Shown: positions 39,907 to 49,331, counted from the first letter of the stretch. The stretch is 64,000 bases of DNA from Alphaproteobacteria bacterium (GCA_019635875.1 JAHBYP010000001.1:310001-374000); one strand, 5' to 3'. A program made the numbers and translations. Notes: generated from the sequence alone by a model not told the origin.

Positions 39907-40707
39907 ATGAGCGAGACCGACAGCAAGGGCGCCCGCACGGCGACCGCCGAGCAGGTATTGAGCGGGGTGGTGCCTAGGCCGGAGGTGGGCAAGGAGCGGC
40001 CGGTCGACGCCACCTACGAGGGCAGCAGGATCCCGGCGATGAAGCCGCGCGACGCGGCCACCCTGATCATGGTGCGCAAGCCCAGGAATCCGGACGGCAT
40101 GCCCGAGGTGCTGATGGGCTGTCGCGGCTCCGGCCACGTCTTCATGCCCAACCGTTACGTCTTCCCCGGCGGCCGGGTGGACCCGGACGACGCCAGGGTG
40201 CCGGTGGCGACGTCGCTCAGGCCCGAGATCGACGAGCGGCTGCGCCGGGCGGCCACGGCGCAGCGCGCCCGCGCACTGGCCATCGCCGCCATCCGCGAGA
40301 CCTTCGAGGAGACCGGCCTGATCATCGGCGAGAAGTTCGACGGCAAGGTGGGCGAGGTGCCCAGGCATTGGGCCGGCTTCCTCGACCAGGGCCTGGCGCC
40401 GGCGCTGCACCATCTCGACTATATCGCCCGCGCCGTGACGCCGCCTGGCCGGCCGCGCCGCTTCAATGCCCGCTTCTTCATGATGGACGCCGAGGCGGTG
40501 CAGGGCACGATGAAGGACAGCACCGAGATCCACGACATCCGCTGGGTCCGGCTGGACGAGGCACGCCAGCTGCCGCTGCCGACCATCACCGGCCTGATGC
40601 TGGGCGAGGTCGCCCTGCTGGTGAAGGAGCCGCCGGCGGTCGGCGCGGAGCGGCGCATCAAGCTGTTCAAGACCATCCACCGCAAGCACATGCTGCTGGA
40701 GGAGTAG
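39907..40707 (+). CDS. NUDIX hydrolase
   Basis: 266 residues from ATG 39,907. NUDIX box visible as GGRVDPDD ... IAAIRETFEETGLII, with the REUXEEXG core RETFEETG. Other parts: FMPNRYVFPGGRVDPDD, FARFFMMDAEA-like strands and a basic C-terminus. Nucleotide-sugar or CoA-type pyrophosphate substrates are typical for the long subclass; no closer prediction is possible. Followed by two hairpins that may act as terminator. Confidence 0.85.
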   Translation: MSETDSKGARTATAEQVLSGVVPRPEVGKERPVDATYEGSRIPAMKPRDAATLIMVRKPRNPDGMPEVLMGCRGSGHVFMPNRYVFPGGRVDPDDARVPVATSLRPEIDERLRRAATAQRARALAIAAIRETFEETGLIIGEKFDGKVGEVPRHWAGFLDQGLAPALHHLDYIARAVTPPGRPRRFNARFFMMDAEAVQGTMKDSTEIHDIRWVRLDEARQLPLPTITGLMLGEVALLVKEPPAVGAERRIKLFKTIHRKHMLLEE

Positions 40708-40712
40708 GTCTT

Positions 40713-40835
40713 CACCCTCTCCCCGTTTACGGGGAGAGGGTCGGGGTGAGGGGTTGAGGCAGGTGACGCACCGCCGTCGTACGCAACCTGGAACAGCTCC
40801 TCACCCTAACCCTCTCCCCGCAAGCGGGGAGAGGG
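40713..40835. repeat. CCCTCTCCCCG palindromic repeat pair
   Basis: Two copies of an 11-bp hairpin: CCCTCTCCCCG (40,715-40,725) TTTA CGGGGAGAGGG (40,730-40,740) and CCCTCTCCCCG (40,810-40,820) CAAG CGGGGAGAGGG (40,825-40,835). A second intergenic family, also seen near 63,410. Confidence 0.8.
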
Positions 40836-40844
40836 AATGAGATG

Positions 40845-40853
40845 TGCTATAAT
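40845..40853 (+). promoter_or_regulatory. Extended -10 promoter (TGCTATAAT)
   Basis: TG at 40,845-40,846 and TATAAT at 40,848-40,853, the most consensus-like -10 box in the window. No -35 is seen at the usual distance; the second repeat hairpin occupies that place. It drives the glycosyltransferase transcript. Confidence 0.65.
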
Positions 40854-40859
40854 ATGGTC

Positions 40860-40934
40860 ATGCGCCTGCTCCGCCTCCAGCTGATCGCGTCCCTGCGCTC
40901 GTCGTCGAACTGCACGGTGCACGAGAACCGCTGA
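40860..40934 (+). CDS. 24-residue leader peptide
   Basis: ATG 40,860 to TGA 40,934, 24 residues beginning MRLLRLQLIASLRSSS. It begins near the predicted transcription start and ends five bases before the glycosyltransferase ATG, so it could couple translation to the next gene. Real translation is not shown. Confidence 0.35.
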   Translation: MRLLRLQLIASLRSSSNCTVHENR

Positions 40935-40939
40935 GCGGC

Positions 40940-42136
40940 ATGGCGCCGTCCGCGAACTCCGTCCTGCTGCTGACCCTGCCGCCCGGCCTTGGCGGGGAGC
41001 GTGCCCGGGCGCGCATGGTGCACGACGTGCTGGCGAAGCACGGCCACACGGTCACCGTGGCCTGGCGGGCCTATTACAGCGAGGAGCCCGATCTTTCGGT
41101 GCCGATGTGGCAAGCGCTGACGCGCCGTCCCTCGATTCGCGAGGTTCCGGACTGGCCGTGCCGGCGCGTGGCGGTGGGCACCTGGCTGCCCGAGCTCGAA
41201 TGGGCGCATCATCAGCCCTGGAAGCCGTGGCGCGCGCTGCTCGAGGGCCATCGCGCGCATGTCGTGTCCTCGGGCAACAACCTCACCGGCTGGGGGCCGA
41301 CGGCGCTCGACCTGGCGTCGCTGCAATGGATCGCCTCACCCTACGAGCCCGACCGCGTCGATCGCATCCGGCACTGGCCGGCGTGGCGGCGCCTGCACGA
41401 CGCGCTGCTCAACAGCTGGGTCAGCGCGCGGCAGGAGGTGAAGACGCTGGAGCGCGCCGACACGCTGTCGATCAGCAAGTACACGGATGAGGGCCTGAAG
41501 CGCGTCACGCCAAGGGCACGTCTCTTCGGTGTCCTGGCGATCCCGGTCGATACCGGGCGCTACTCGCCCGATGGCCGCCCGGCGATCGCCGGGCGCAAGC
41601 TGCGCATCGGCTTCAACGGCCGCATCTCCGATCCGCGCAAGAACATGCCGCTGCTGGTCAAGGCCTTCGCGCGCGCCGCCGCGGCGCATCCCGACATCGA
41701 GCTGCACATCAGGGGCGATGTCCCGCGCGACGACTTCATCCGACAGTTCGACGCCGCCGCGATCGCCGACAAGCTGGTGGTCGAGCCGCCGGTCGCTTTC
41801 GCGCAGTTGCCGGACTGGTACCGTTCGCTCGACATCTTCGCGCTGGCCTCGCACCAGGAAGGCCTGTCAATCGTCGGCACCGAGGCGATGGCCAGCGGCG
41901 CGGTGGTCGTCTCGACGCGCTGCGGCGGGCCGCAGGACTATGTGCTCGACAACGAGACCGGGCTGCTGAGCGGCTTCGACGACCGCGAATTCGCCGACAG
42001 GCTGATCGCGTTGATCGGCGATGCGGCGCTGCGTGCGCGGCTGAGCGAAGCCGGCATCGCCTTCATCCGCGCCCGCCACGCCCAGGCCGAGTTCGAGCGC
42101 GGCTTCATGGAGGCCTTCTCGCGCCTGTACGGCTGA
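40940..42136 (+). CDS. GT4-type glycosyltransferase
   Basis: 398 residues. N-terminal GT-B segment (VLLLTLPPGLGGERARARMV), a DTGRYSPDGRPAIAGRKLRIGF linker and nucleotide-sugar-binding C-terminal domain (EPPVAFAQLPDWYRSLDIF, ASHQEGLSIVGTEAMASG, TRCGGPQDYVLDNETGLL with the EX7E-type Glu residues). Retaining GT4 enzymes extend cell-surface glycans. No neighbour gene belongs to a glycan cluster, so the acceptor is unknown. Confidence 0.85.
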   Translation: MAPSANSVLLLTLPPGLGGERARARMVHDVLAKHGHTVTVAWRAYYSEEPDLSVPMWQALTRRPSIREVPDWPCRRVAVGTWLPELEWAHHQPWKPWRALLEGHRAHVVSSGNNLTGWGPTALDLASLQWIASPYEPDRVDRIRHWPAWRRLHDALLNSWVSARQEVKTLERADTLSISKYTDEGLKRVTPRARLFGVLAIPVDTGRYSPDGRPAIAGRKLRIGFNGRISDPRKNMPLLVKAFARAAAAHPDIELHIRGDVPRDDFIRQFDAAAIADKLVVEPPVAFAQLPDWYRSLDIFALASHQEGLSIVGTEAMASGAVVVSTRCGGPQDYVLDNETGLLSGFDDREFADRLIALIGDAALRARLSEAGIAFIRARHAQAEFERGFMEAFSRLYG

Positions 42137-42144
42137 ACGCTCCT

Positions 42145-42208
42145 GTCATCCCGAGCGTGCAAGGGATCCAGGGAAGCTGCCTGGATCCCTCACTGCGCTC
42201 GGGATGAC
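42145..42208. repeat. Palindromic repeat, TCATCCCGAGCG family, copy 3
   Basis: Imperfect inverted arms (TCATCCCGAGCG... with ...CGCTCGGGATGA) between convergent ends of the glycosyltransferase and MBL genes. Confidence 0.8.
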
Positions 42209-42247
42209 CGTTACGTTTGATTGGCCGCACGTGGCCCTGGGCAGGAG

Positions 42248-43138
42248 CTATGGCAGCTTGTAGCGCGCGCCGATCGTCGGCGGGCCGTCGGCCAGCACGC
42301 GGCCCTCGGCGACGAACTGGACGAGATGCGCCAGCATCGAGCGGCCGGCGGCGGGGTGCAGGTGCTTCGGCACGGCGGCATAGACCTTGGCCACCATGTC
42401 GGGGATGCTCTCCAGCCCGTCGCGCAGGCAGCCGAGGATCTGCTGCTCGCGCTCCAGGCGGTGATCGATATAGGCCTGCACGAAGGGCCTGGGGTTCCTG
42501 ATCTCCGCGCCGTGCGTCGGGATGAACACGGCCTCGTCGCGTGCCATCACCTTGCGCAGCGCCGCGAAGTAGTCGCGCATGTTGCCGTCGGGTGGCGAGA
42601 TTACCGCCGTCGACCAGCCCATCACGTGATCGCCGGTCAGCAGCGCGTTGTTCTCGCGCACGGCGAAGCAGAGATGGTTCGAGATGTGGCCCGGCGTGTG
42701 CACGGCCTCGGCGGTCCAGCCGGCGCCGGACACGACCTCGCCGTCGCGCAGGGTGACGTCGGGCGTGAAGTCGTGGTCGCCGCCCTGCTCGGTGGTGACA
42801 CCGGGCGGCGGCTTGGGATGGCCGCCGAAAGCGTAGATCGGCGCGCCGGTCGCCTTGGCCATGGCGCGCGAGGCGGGCGAGTGGTCGGTGTGGGTATGGG
42901 TGACGAGGATATGTGTCACCGTCTCGCCGCGCACGGCGTTGAGCACGGCGTCGACGTGGTCGGCCATGTCGGGGCCGGGGTCGACGATCGCCACCTTGCC
43001 GTTGCCGATCACGTAGGTGCCGGTGCCCATGAAGGTGAAGGCGCTGGGGTTCTTCGCCACCACGCGTCGGATCAGCGGCGTCACGCGCTGCGGCGCGCCG
43101 TAGGTGGGGTCGAACTCCTTGATGAATGGGATGGCCAT
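42248..43138 (-). CDS. MBL-fold metallo-hydrolase
   Basis: 296 residues. Metal motif HILVTHTHTDHSPAS (HxHxDH), a GxH loop at HTPGHISNHLC, and VMGWSTAVISPPDGNM and HGAEI downstream. Glyoxalase II/LACTB2-like layout; substrate unknown. Followed by a palindromic repeat at its 5' side, opposite the next gene. Confidence 0.85.
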   Translation of the reverse strand: MAIPFIKEFDPTYGAPQRVTPLIRRVVAKNPSAFTFMGTGTYVIGNGKVAIVDPGPDMADHVDAVLNAVRGETVTHILVTHTHTDHSPASRAMAKATGAPIYAFGGHPKPPPGVTTEQGGDHDFTPDVTLRDGEVVSGAGWTAEAVHTPGHISNHLCFAVRENNALLTGDHVMGWSTAVISPPDGNMRDYFAALRKVMARDEAVFIPTHGAEIRNPRPFVQAYIDHRLEREQQILGCLRDGLESIPDMVAKVYAAVPKHLHPAAGRSMLAHLVQFVAEGRVLADGPPTIGARYKLP

Positions 43139-43158
43139 ACGGGGCTCCTCTGGGCGCC

Positions 43159-43214
43159 TGTCATTCCGGGCGTAGCGAGGAACCTGGAGATTCCTCGCTA
43201 CGCCCGGAATGACA
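43159..43214. repeat. Palindromic repeat, copy 4 (TCATTCCGGGCG variant)
   Basis: 24-base perfect arms at 43,159-43,182 and 43,191-43,214, between two minus-strand genes. Confidence 0.8.
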
Positions 43215-43224
43215 TTGCGTGGTC

Positions 43225-45042
43225 TTAGCGCACCGGGATCAGCTTGTAGATCGCGTTGCGGATATCGGAGCTGACATAGACCGTGCCCGACCTGCCGACC
43301 GCCACACCGGTGGTGACGAAGGCCGGCGGGCCGTCCTTGTAGGTCGGCAGGCCGATGTCGAGGTTGGTGGCGACGATGGTGCGCTCGCCGTTCGCGGGAT
43401 CGATGGCGACCACGCGGCGATGGCCGACCTCGGCGACGTAGAGCCGGCCGTCGGGCCCGAGGTCGATGCCCTCGGGCGCCACGAGGCCTTCGCTCACGGT
43501 CTTGCGCGCGCCCGAGGCGACGTCGATCTGCACCACGCGGCCGCCGGCGGTCTCGGTGACGTAGACGACGTCGCCCGGCCCTTCGACCATCGCCGTCGGC
43601 GCCGCCAGCTCCTTGGCGATGGCGACCTGGTCCTTGCTGTCGGCGCCGGTGACGCGCAGCAGGCTGCCGCTGCCCAGCTCGAGCACCAGCAGCTCGCCCT
43701 TGGCGGTCTCGATGGCGTCGACCGGCGCCTTGAAGCCGTGCAGCATGTCGAGGCTCTTGCCGGTCCTGCGGTCGACACGCTGCACACTGCCGGAGAACCA
43801 GCTGGTCAGCAGCACGTGGCGGGCGTTGGCCGAGATGCCGAACGGATACTCCAGCGTGTCGCCCTGCATGCGCAGCACCGTGTCGACCGCGCCCGTGGTG
43901 CCGTCAACGGTGCGATAGGAGAAGACATCGGCGACATGCAGCGTCTCGCGCTCGCCCTCGCTGATCACGGCGATGTCGGAGGGGGTCGCCAGCCTGCCCT
44001 CGACGATGGTGCGCGCCGCGCCGGTGCGCGTGTCGATCTGGTAGACGCCGTTGTCGACCATGCTGGTGACGAAGACGCGGTCGCGCCCGTCGATCGCCAG
44101 ATTGTCGAGGCCGGGCTTGAGCGTGGCGATCAGCGTCTTCTCGCGAGTGGCTGGCGTCACGCGGACAAGCTGGCCCAGCGCCGTGTCGACGACATAGAGA
44201 TTGCCCTTCTTGTCGAAGTTCACTGCCGCCGGCACCTTGAAGCCGTCGGCCACCATCGTCATCGCGCCACCCTTGTCGACGTCGATCCTCACGACCTGTC
44301 CGCGGAACCACAGCGGGCCGTAGAGCTGGCCGTCGGGGCCGAACTCGAAGCCGTTGAGCCCGCCCATGTCCTTCAGCAGCGGCTGCTTCTTGCTGGCGGG
44401 GTCGGCGTAGTTGATCGGCTTGTCGGTCTTGATGTCGATCTCCCACAGCGCGTCACCGAGGAAGACCTGGGTGGCGAACAGCCGTGGCTCCTTGTCCTTC
44501 TCGATCTTGAAGGCGAGCGAATTGATGCCCGGCAGGCCGGTGGCGATCAGCTTGGGCGCCTCGTTGCCCTTGCGGATATAGATGTTGCCGGTGAGGAAGC
44601 CGGTCCATGCCATCGTGCCGTCCGGCGCGAAGGCGATGTCGTCGGCCATGCCGCCCTTGTCCGGATCGACCACGACGTCGACCTCGCCGCTGTCGACATT
44701 GACGCGATAGATCGACTGGCCGACGACGCTGCCGACGAAGAGCTGGTCGTCCTTGTCGAAGGCCAGGCCGTGCACGCCGTGGAAGTGCGAGCCCGGCACC
44801 AGGATCTGGGTGATGAAGGATTTCGGCGGCGCGAGCGGTCCGGCTTGCTGCGCCGTCGGCGAGGCGGGCGGCTGTGCCGCGGGCGCGGCGGCCGGTGGAG
44901 TCGCGGGCGCGGGCTGGGGCTTGGCGGCGGGCGGCGCGGCCGGCTTCGTCGGCGGCTGCTGCGCCGTCGCGGGGATGAGCGCGGCGCCGAGCAGCAGGGT
45001 GAGCGCGACGGATGCTCGGCGGACGACTTGGCCTGGCGACAT
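43225..45042 (-). CDS. Exported NHL/SMP-30-like beta-propeller protein
   Basis: 605 residues. Signal peptide (ALTLLLGAALIPATAQ), a Pro/Ala-rich linker of about 45 residues, then repeated blades such as DQLFVGSVVGQSIYRVNVDS, LYGPLWFRGQVVRIDVDKGG, VYQIDTRTGAARTIVEG and RLYVAEVGHRRVVAIDPANG. Six-bladed propellers of this family bind or hydrolyse lactones, but no metal-ligand set is obvious. Periplasmic location is supported by the signal. Confidence 0.75.
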   Translation of the reverse strand: MSPGQVVRRASVALTLLLGAALIPATAQQPPTKPAAPPAAKPQPAPATPPAAAPAAQPPASPTAQQAGPLAPPKSFITQILVPGSHFHGVHGLAFDKDDQLFVGSVVGQSIYRVNVDSGEVDVVVDPDKGGMADDIAFAPDGTMAWTGFLTGNIYIRKGNEAPKLIATGLPGINSLAFKIEKDKEPRLFATQVFLGDALWEIDIKTDKPINYADPASKKQPLLKDMGGLNGFEFGPDGQLYGPLWFRGQVVRIDVDKGGAMTMVADGFKVPAAVNFDKKGNLYVVDTALGQLVRVTPATREKTLIATLKPGLDNLAIDGRDRVFVTSMVDNGVYQIDTRTGAARTIVEGRLATPSDIAVISEGERETLHVADVFSYRTVDGTTGAVDTVLRMQGDTLEYPFGISANARHVLLTSWFSGSVQRVDRRTGKSLDMLHGFKAPVDAIETAKGELLVLELGSGSLLRVTGADSKDQVAIAKELAAPTAMVEGPGDVVYVTETAGGRVVQIDVASGARKTVSEGLVAPEGIDLGPDGRLYVAEVGHRRVVAIDPANGERTIVATNLDIGLPTYKDGPPAFVTTGVAVGRSGTVYVSSDIRNAIYKLIPVR

Positions 45043-45212
45043 GCGGATACCGGTGGAGACCTCGATGGGATGGCGCCGGACTGTAGACCGTCACACCGGC
45101 GCATTGGAAGTGGCGCGGCGTCGCTGGCCGCGATGCGAATTGCGGCGGCAGCAAGGCTTCCCCGGCCCGGCGGATCGGCTACCATCCGTGCACGAAGCAC
45201 AGGAGGAACAGC

Positions 45213-46370
45213 ATGTCCGGACCGCTCACCGGCTATCGCATCATCGAGCTCGCGGGCATCGGCCCGGCGCCGATGGCCGCCATGATGATGGGCGACATGG
45301 GCGCCGACATCGTGCGCATCGACCGCACCAAGACGCACGTCATGGATCGCTTCGCCGATCCCAAGTTCAACGTGCATGGCCGCAGCCGCCGCTCGGTCTC
45401 GGTCGACCTGCAGAAGCCGGAGGGCGCCGAGGTCGTGCTGCGCCTGTGCAAGAGCGCCGACGGCATCATGGAGCCGTTCCGTCCCGGCGTCGCCGAGCGC
45501 CTGGGCGTCGGCCCCGATGCCTGCCTGAAGGCCAATCCGAAGATCGTTTACGGCCGCATGACAGGCTGGGGCCAGTCGGGCCCGCTGGCCAAGGCGGCCG
45601 GTCACGACCAGAACTACATCGCGCTCACTGGCGCGCTGCACGCCATCGGTCGCAAGGGCCAGAAGCCGGTGCCGCCGCTGAACCTCGTCGGCGATTTCGG
45701 CGGCGGCGGCATGCTGATGGCCTACGGCATGGTCTGCGGCCTGCTCGAGGCGCAGAAATCGGGCAAGGGCCAGGTCGTCGACGCCGCCATGGTCGACGGC
45801 GCGGCCCTGCTGCTGGGCGCGCTCTACGGCATGGTCGGCGCCGGGCTGTGGAACGACAAGGAGCGCGAGGCCAACATGCTCGACGGCGGCGCGCATTTCT
45901 ACGACACCTACGAGACCAAGGACGGCAAGTACGTTTCGATCGGCTCGATCGAGCCGCAGTTCTACGCCCTGCTGGTCGAGAAGGCCGGCCTCTCGGGCCA
46001 GAACCTGCCGGCGCAGCACGATCGCGCGCAATGGCCGATGATGAAGCAGAAGCTCGAGGATGTGTTCAGGACCAGGACGCGCGACGAGTGGTGCCAGATC
46101 ATGGAAGGCAGCGACGTGTGCTTCGCGCCGGTGCTGACCATGAGCGAGGCGCCGCATCATCCCGCCGCCAAGGCGCGCAACGCCTACGTCGATGTCGGCG
46201 GCTTCGACCAGCCGGCGCCGGCGCCGCGCTTCAGCCGCACGGTGGAGGCGACGCCGAAGCCGGCGCCCAAGCGCGGCAGCAACACCGAGGAGGTGCTGGA
46301 GCAGTCCGGCTTCTCGGCCGGGGAAATCGCCGAGCTGAAGAAGAGCGGCATCGTCGGCGCCCAGGCGTAG
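45213..46370 (+). CDS. CaiB/BaiF-family CoA-transferase
   Basis: 385 residues. Class III CoA-transferase/alpha-methylacyl-CoA racemase features: N-terminal GPLTGYRIIELAGIGPAPM with MMGDMGADIVRIDRT, then RSVSVDLQKPEGAEVVLRL, a GWGQSGPLAKAAGHDQNY stretch and MVDGAALLLGALYGM. The active Asp lies in the GHDQNY segment. Racemase or transferase activity on acyl-CoAs is expected. Confidence 0.85.
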   Translation: MSGPLTGYRIIELAGIGPAPMAAMMMGDMGADIVRIDRTKTHVMDRFADPKFNVHGRSRRSVSVDLQKPEGAEVVLRLCKSADGIMEPFRPGVAERLGVGPDACLKANPKIVYGRMTGWGQSGPLAKAAGHDQNYIALTGALHAIGRKGQKPVPPLNLVGDFGGGGMLMAYGMVCGLLEAQKSGKGQVVDAAMVDGAALLLGALYGMVGAGLWNDKEREANMLDGGAHFYDTYETKDGKYVSIGSIEPQFYALLVEKAGLSGQNLPAQHDRAQWPMMKQKLEDVFRTRTRDEWCQIMEGSDVCFAPVLTMSEAPHHPAAKARNAYVDVGGFDQPAPAPRFSRTVEATPKPAPKRGSNTEEVLEQSGFSAGEIAELKKSGIVGAQA

Positions 46371-46378
46371 TCTCCGGC

Positions 46379-46479
46379 GTCGTCCTGAGCGGAGCGAAGG
46401 ACCTTGCGGTGATGAAGAAGAACACGATGCCGACGTGCGACCGCGATACCGCAAGGTCCTTCGCTTCGCTCAGGACGAC
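46379..46479. repeat. Palindromic repeat, copy 5 (CGTCCTGAGCGGAGCG variant)
   Basis: 32-base arms 46,379-46,410 and 46,448-46,479 with one mismatch, enclosing a 37-base loop. The next gene begins six bases after it, so the 5' leader of that mRNA contains the second arm. Confidence 0.8.
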
Positions 46480-46485
46480 ATCGAC

Positions 46486-47724
46486 ATGACCGTCGCTGTC
46501 ATCGGTGCGGGGGTCGTCGGCATGGCCACAGCCCGCGCCATCCAGCGCAGCGGCCGTCAGGTGGTGGTGCTCGACGGCGAGGATCCCGGTCGCAAGACGT
46601 CGTTCGGCAATGCCGGCTTCATCGCCATCGACCACGTGCTGCCGCTGGCGCGGCCATCGGTGCTCAAGCGTGTGCCGCGCATGCTGCTGGATCGTGACGG
46701 GCCGCTCACGGTGCACCTGCCGAGCCTCTTCTGGCTGATTCCCTGGATGCTGCGCTTCGGCCGCGCCGCCTCGAGTGCGTCGGAGGTGACCAAGGGCGTC
46801 GACTCCTTCGGCGCGCTGATGGCCGAGGCCAATGTCGCCTGGAAGGCCGAGATCCAGGCCTCGGGCCTGGGCGAGCTCTTCAAGTCCAAAGGCGCGCTTT
46901 ATGTCTACGAGACCATGGCCGGCTTCGACGGCGGCGCGCAGGAGCGCGCGCTGCAGGCGGCCAAGGGCACGGTGATGGAGATCATCGACGGTGATGGTGC
47001 GCGCGAGCTGGCGCCGGGCCTGGCGCCGCACATCGTCAAGGGTGTCTACTACCCGCACGGCCTGCACACGGTGAGCCCGTATCACGTCGTGACCGCGCTG
47101 GCCGAGCGTTTCGTCGCCGAGGGCGGACGCATCGAGAAGGCCAATGTCGAGGGCTTCGACGTGTCGGGCGATCGGGTCACCGCGGTGCGCGCGGGCGGCA
47201 GGCCGATTGCCGTCGACGCGGTGGCGATCTGTGCCGGTCGTGCCTCCGGCGATCTCACGCGCCATCTCGGCTTCAAGGCGCCGCTGGTAGCCGAGCGCGG
47301 CTATCACGTGATGCTCGAGCCGGACAACGTGCGGTTCGATCTGCCGGTGTCGCCGGCGGAACGCGGCTTCTTCATCACGCCGATGCGCGAGGGGCTGCGC
47401 GTCGCCGGCACGGTCGAGCTGGGTGCGCCCGACCGACCCGAATCGTGGCATCGCGCCGATCTGCTGATAAAGCATCTGCAGGCGATCTTTCCCGGCGTCG
47501 GCGGCCGGGAGAAGAGCCGCTGGATGGGCGAGCGTCCCTCGCTGCCCGACTTCCGGCCGGCGATCGGCCGCGCGCCGCGGCACGTCAACGTCTATTGCGG
47601 ATATGGCCATCAGCATGTCGGCCTGACGCTCGCGACTGCCACCGGTCGCCTGATCGCCAGGCTGCTGGATGGCGAGGCGCTGCCGCCGGCCTTGGCACAT
47701 TGCGATCCCGGACGCTTCGGCTAA
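46486..47724 (+). CDS. FAD-dependent D-amino acid dehydrogenase-like oxidoreductase
   Basis: 412 residues. FAD Rossmann motif VAVIGAGVVGMATARAIQRS at the N-terminus, the DAO-family VPxxGF-type GNAGFIA segment, and C-terminal MGERPSLPDFRPAIGRAPRH and GYGHQHVGLTLATATG, characteristic of DadA-like oxidoreductases. The start is the ATG after a repeat. Function on D-amino acids or related amines is inferred from the family. Confidence 0.85.
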   Translation: MTVAVIGAGVVGMATARAIQRSGRQVVVLDGEDPGRKTSFGNAGFIAIDHVLPLARPSVLKRVPRMLLDRDGPLTVHLPSLFWLIPWMLRFGRAASSASEVTKGVDSFGALMAEANVAWKAEIQASGLGELFKSKGALYVYETMAGFDGGAQERALQAAKGTVMEIIDGDGARELAPGLAPHIVKGVYYPHGLHTVSPYHVVTALAERFVAEGGRIEKANVEGFDVSGDRVTAVRAGGRPIAVDAVAICAGRASGDLTRHLGFKAPLVAERGYHVMLEPDNVRFDLPVSPAERGFFITPMREGLRVAGTVELGAPDRPESWHRADLLIKHLQAIFPGVGGREKSRWMGERPSLPDFRPAIGRAPRHVNVYCGYGHQHVGLTLATATGRLIARLLDGEALPPALAHCDPGRFG

Positions 47725-47747
47725 GAGTCGGGCAGGGGAGAGACGCC

Positions 47748-48662
47748 ATGGCCGACACCGATTTCGAGGTCCTCGATCGCGCGTTCCTGCGCTGCGTGCG
47801 CACCAGCGCGCGCCTGGATAAGCTGTACGAAGGCTGCCGCTGGGCCGAAGGCCCGGCCTATTTCCCGGCCTCGCGCTCGCTGGTGTGGAGCGACATCCCC
47901 AATGACCGCATGCTGCGCTGGGACGAGACGACGGGCGCTACCGGCGTCTTCCGCCAGCCTGCCGGCAACAGCAACGGCAACACCGTCGATCGTCAGGGCC
48001 GCCTGGTGAGCTGCGAGCACGGCAATCGCCGCGTGTCGCGCACCGAGCACGATGGCTCGATCACGGCCATCGCCGATCGCCATGACGGCAAGCGACTGAA
48101 CAGTCCCAACGACGTCGTGGTGCAGTCGGACGGCTCGATCTGGTTCACCGATCCGGCCTACGGCATAGACAGCGACTACGAGGGCAACAAGGCCGAGAGC
48201 GAGATCGGCGCCTGCCATGTGTATCGCGTCGATCCGGCGACCGCGACATGTGCCATCGCCGCCGACGATTTCGTGCGGCCCAACGGGCTCGCCTTCTCGC
48301 CCGACGAGAAGCTGCTCTACATCGTCGACAGCGGTGCCACGCATGCCACCGACGGTCCGCGCCATATCCGGGTGTTCGAGGTCGGCGAGGGCGGCAAGCT
48401 GGCCAAGGGCCGCGTCTTCGCGACCTGCAACGCGGGCATCTTCGATGGTCTGCGGCTCGACACCGACGGCCGCGTCTGGACCAGCGCCGCGGACGGCGTG
48501 CACTGTTTCCAGCCCGACGGCACCTTGATCGGCAAGATCAAGGTGCCCGAGCGCGTCGCCAACCTCGAGTTCGGCGGCGCCAGGCGCAACCACCTCTACA
48601 TCACGGCGACGACCTCGCTCTATTCGCTGAAGGTGCCGGTCAATGGCGCGAAGCGGTTCTGA
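47748..48662 (+). CDS. SMP-30/gluconolactonase-type beta-propeller
   Basis: 304 residues. GCRWAEGPAYFPASRSLVWSD (metal Glu region), NSPNDVVVQSDGSIWFTDP (Asn-Asp pair) and FDGLRLDTDGRVWTSAADG give the conserved metal site of gluconolactonase-like lactonases. No signal peptide. Reads directly after the DadA-like gene (23 bases), so both may take part in one catabolic route. Confidence 0.85.
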   Translation: MADTDFEVLDRAFLRCVRTSARLDKLYEGCRWAEGPAYFPASRSLVWSDIPNDRMLRWDETTGATGVFRQPAGNSNGNTVDRQGRLVSCEHGNRRVSRTEHDGSITAIADRHDGKRLNSPNDVVVQSDGSIWFTDPAYGIDSDYEGNKAESEIGACHVYRVDPATATCAIAADDFVRPNGLAFSPDEKLLYIVDSGATHATDGPRHIRVFEVGEGGKLAKGRVFATCNAGIFDGLRLDTDGRVWTSAADGVHCFQPDGTLIGKIKVPERVANLEFGGARRNHLYITATTSLYSLKVPVNGAKRF

Positions 48663-48668
48663 CGCCGC

Positions 48669-49292
48669 TCAGTTGTCAGGCCGGCGCATGCCCCAGACGT
48701 CGGTGACTGTCGTGTACTCGCTGTAGCCCAGGCGGGCGACCGGCTGGAAGGCGGCGACATCGACCCGGCCGTCCTTGAGGATCGCATCGTCGATGTGCAC
48801 GCCGACGACCCGGCCGATCACCATGGAGCCGGGATTCGCCTCGCGGCCCGGCTCGATCGGCAGCTCGATGGTCTTCCAGTGCTTGCATTCCAGGGCCATC
48901 GGCGATTCGGCGACGCGCGGCGCCTTGACGTAGCGGCACGGTGCCGGCGTCAGGCCGGCCTCGCGCATCTCGTCGACGCCATAGGCGAACATCGCCGTGG
49001 TGACGTTCATCTTCTCCTTCAGCCTGGCGCTGACCATGTTGACGACGAACTCGCCGGTGAGCTCGGCGTTCATGCGCGAATGCTTGGTGGGCGAGTCGCC
49101 GTAGGTGCCGGTGATGGCGAAGTAGACCATCGGCGGGAACTCGCTGATCGCGTTGTAGAAGCTGTAGGGCGCGAGGTTGACCTTGCCCTCGGGATCCACC
49201 GTCGAGATCCAGCCGATCGGACGCGGCACGATCAGCGACTTGAGCGGATCGACCTTGAAGCCGTGGTCGCGCTTCAGCGCGTCATAGAACAT
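48669..49292 (-). CDS. Flavin reductase family protein
   Basis: 207 residues. FMN-binding DIM6/NTAB fold: RPIGWISTVDPEGKVNLAPYS, FFNAISEFPPMVYFAI-like stretch, SPTKHSRMNAELTGEFVVN, PGSMVIGRVVGVHIDDA. Such enzymes supply reduced flavin to monooxygenases like that at 32,422, though they are 15 kb apart. Convergent with the propeller gene. Confidence 0.85.
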   Translation of the reverse strand: MFYDALKRDHGFKVDPLKSLIVPRPIGWISTVDPEGKVNLAPYSFYNAISEFPPMVYFAITGTYGDSPTKHSRMNAELTGEFVVNMVSARLKEKMNVTTAMFAYGVDEMREAGLTPAPCRYVKAPRVAESPMALECKHWKTIELPIEPGREANPGSMVIGRVVGVHIDDAILKDGRVDVAAFQPVARLGYSEYTTVTDVWGMRRPDN

Positions 49293-49331
49293 CAGCCCAC
49301 TCCCCGGTGCCTCGGCGCGGGCGCAGCCTAT

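Noticed and set aside
43219..45285. Long + strand open frame opposite the beta-propeller gene
   Set aside because: High-GC shadow frame: no ribosome site or family, whereas the minus-strand gene has a signal peptide and clear blades.
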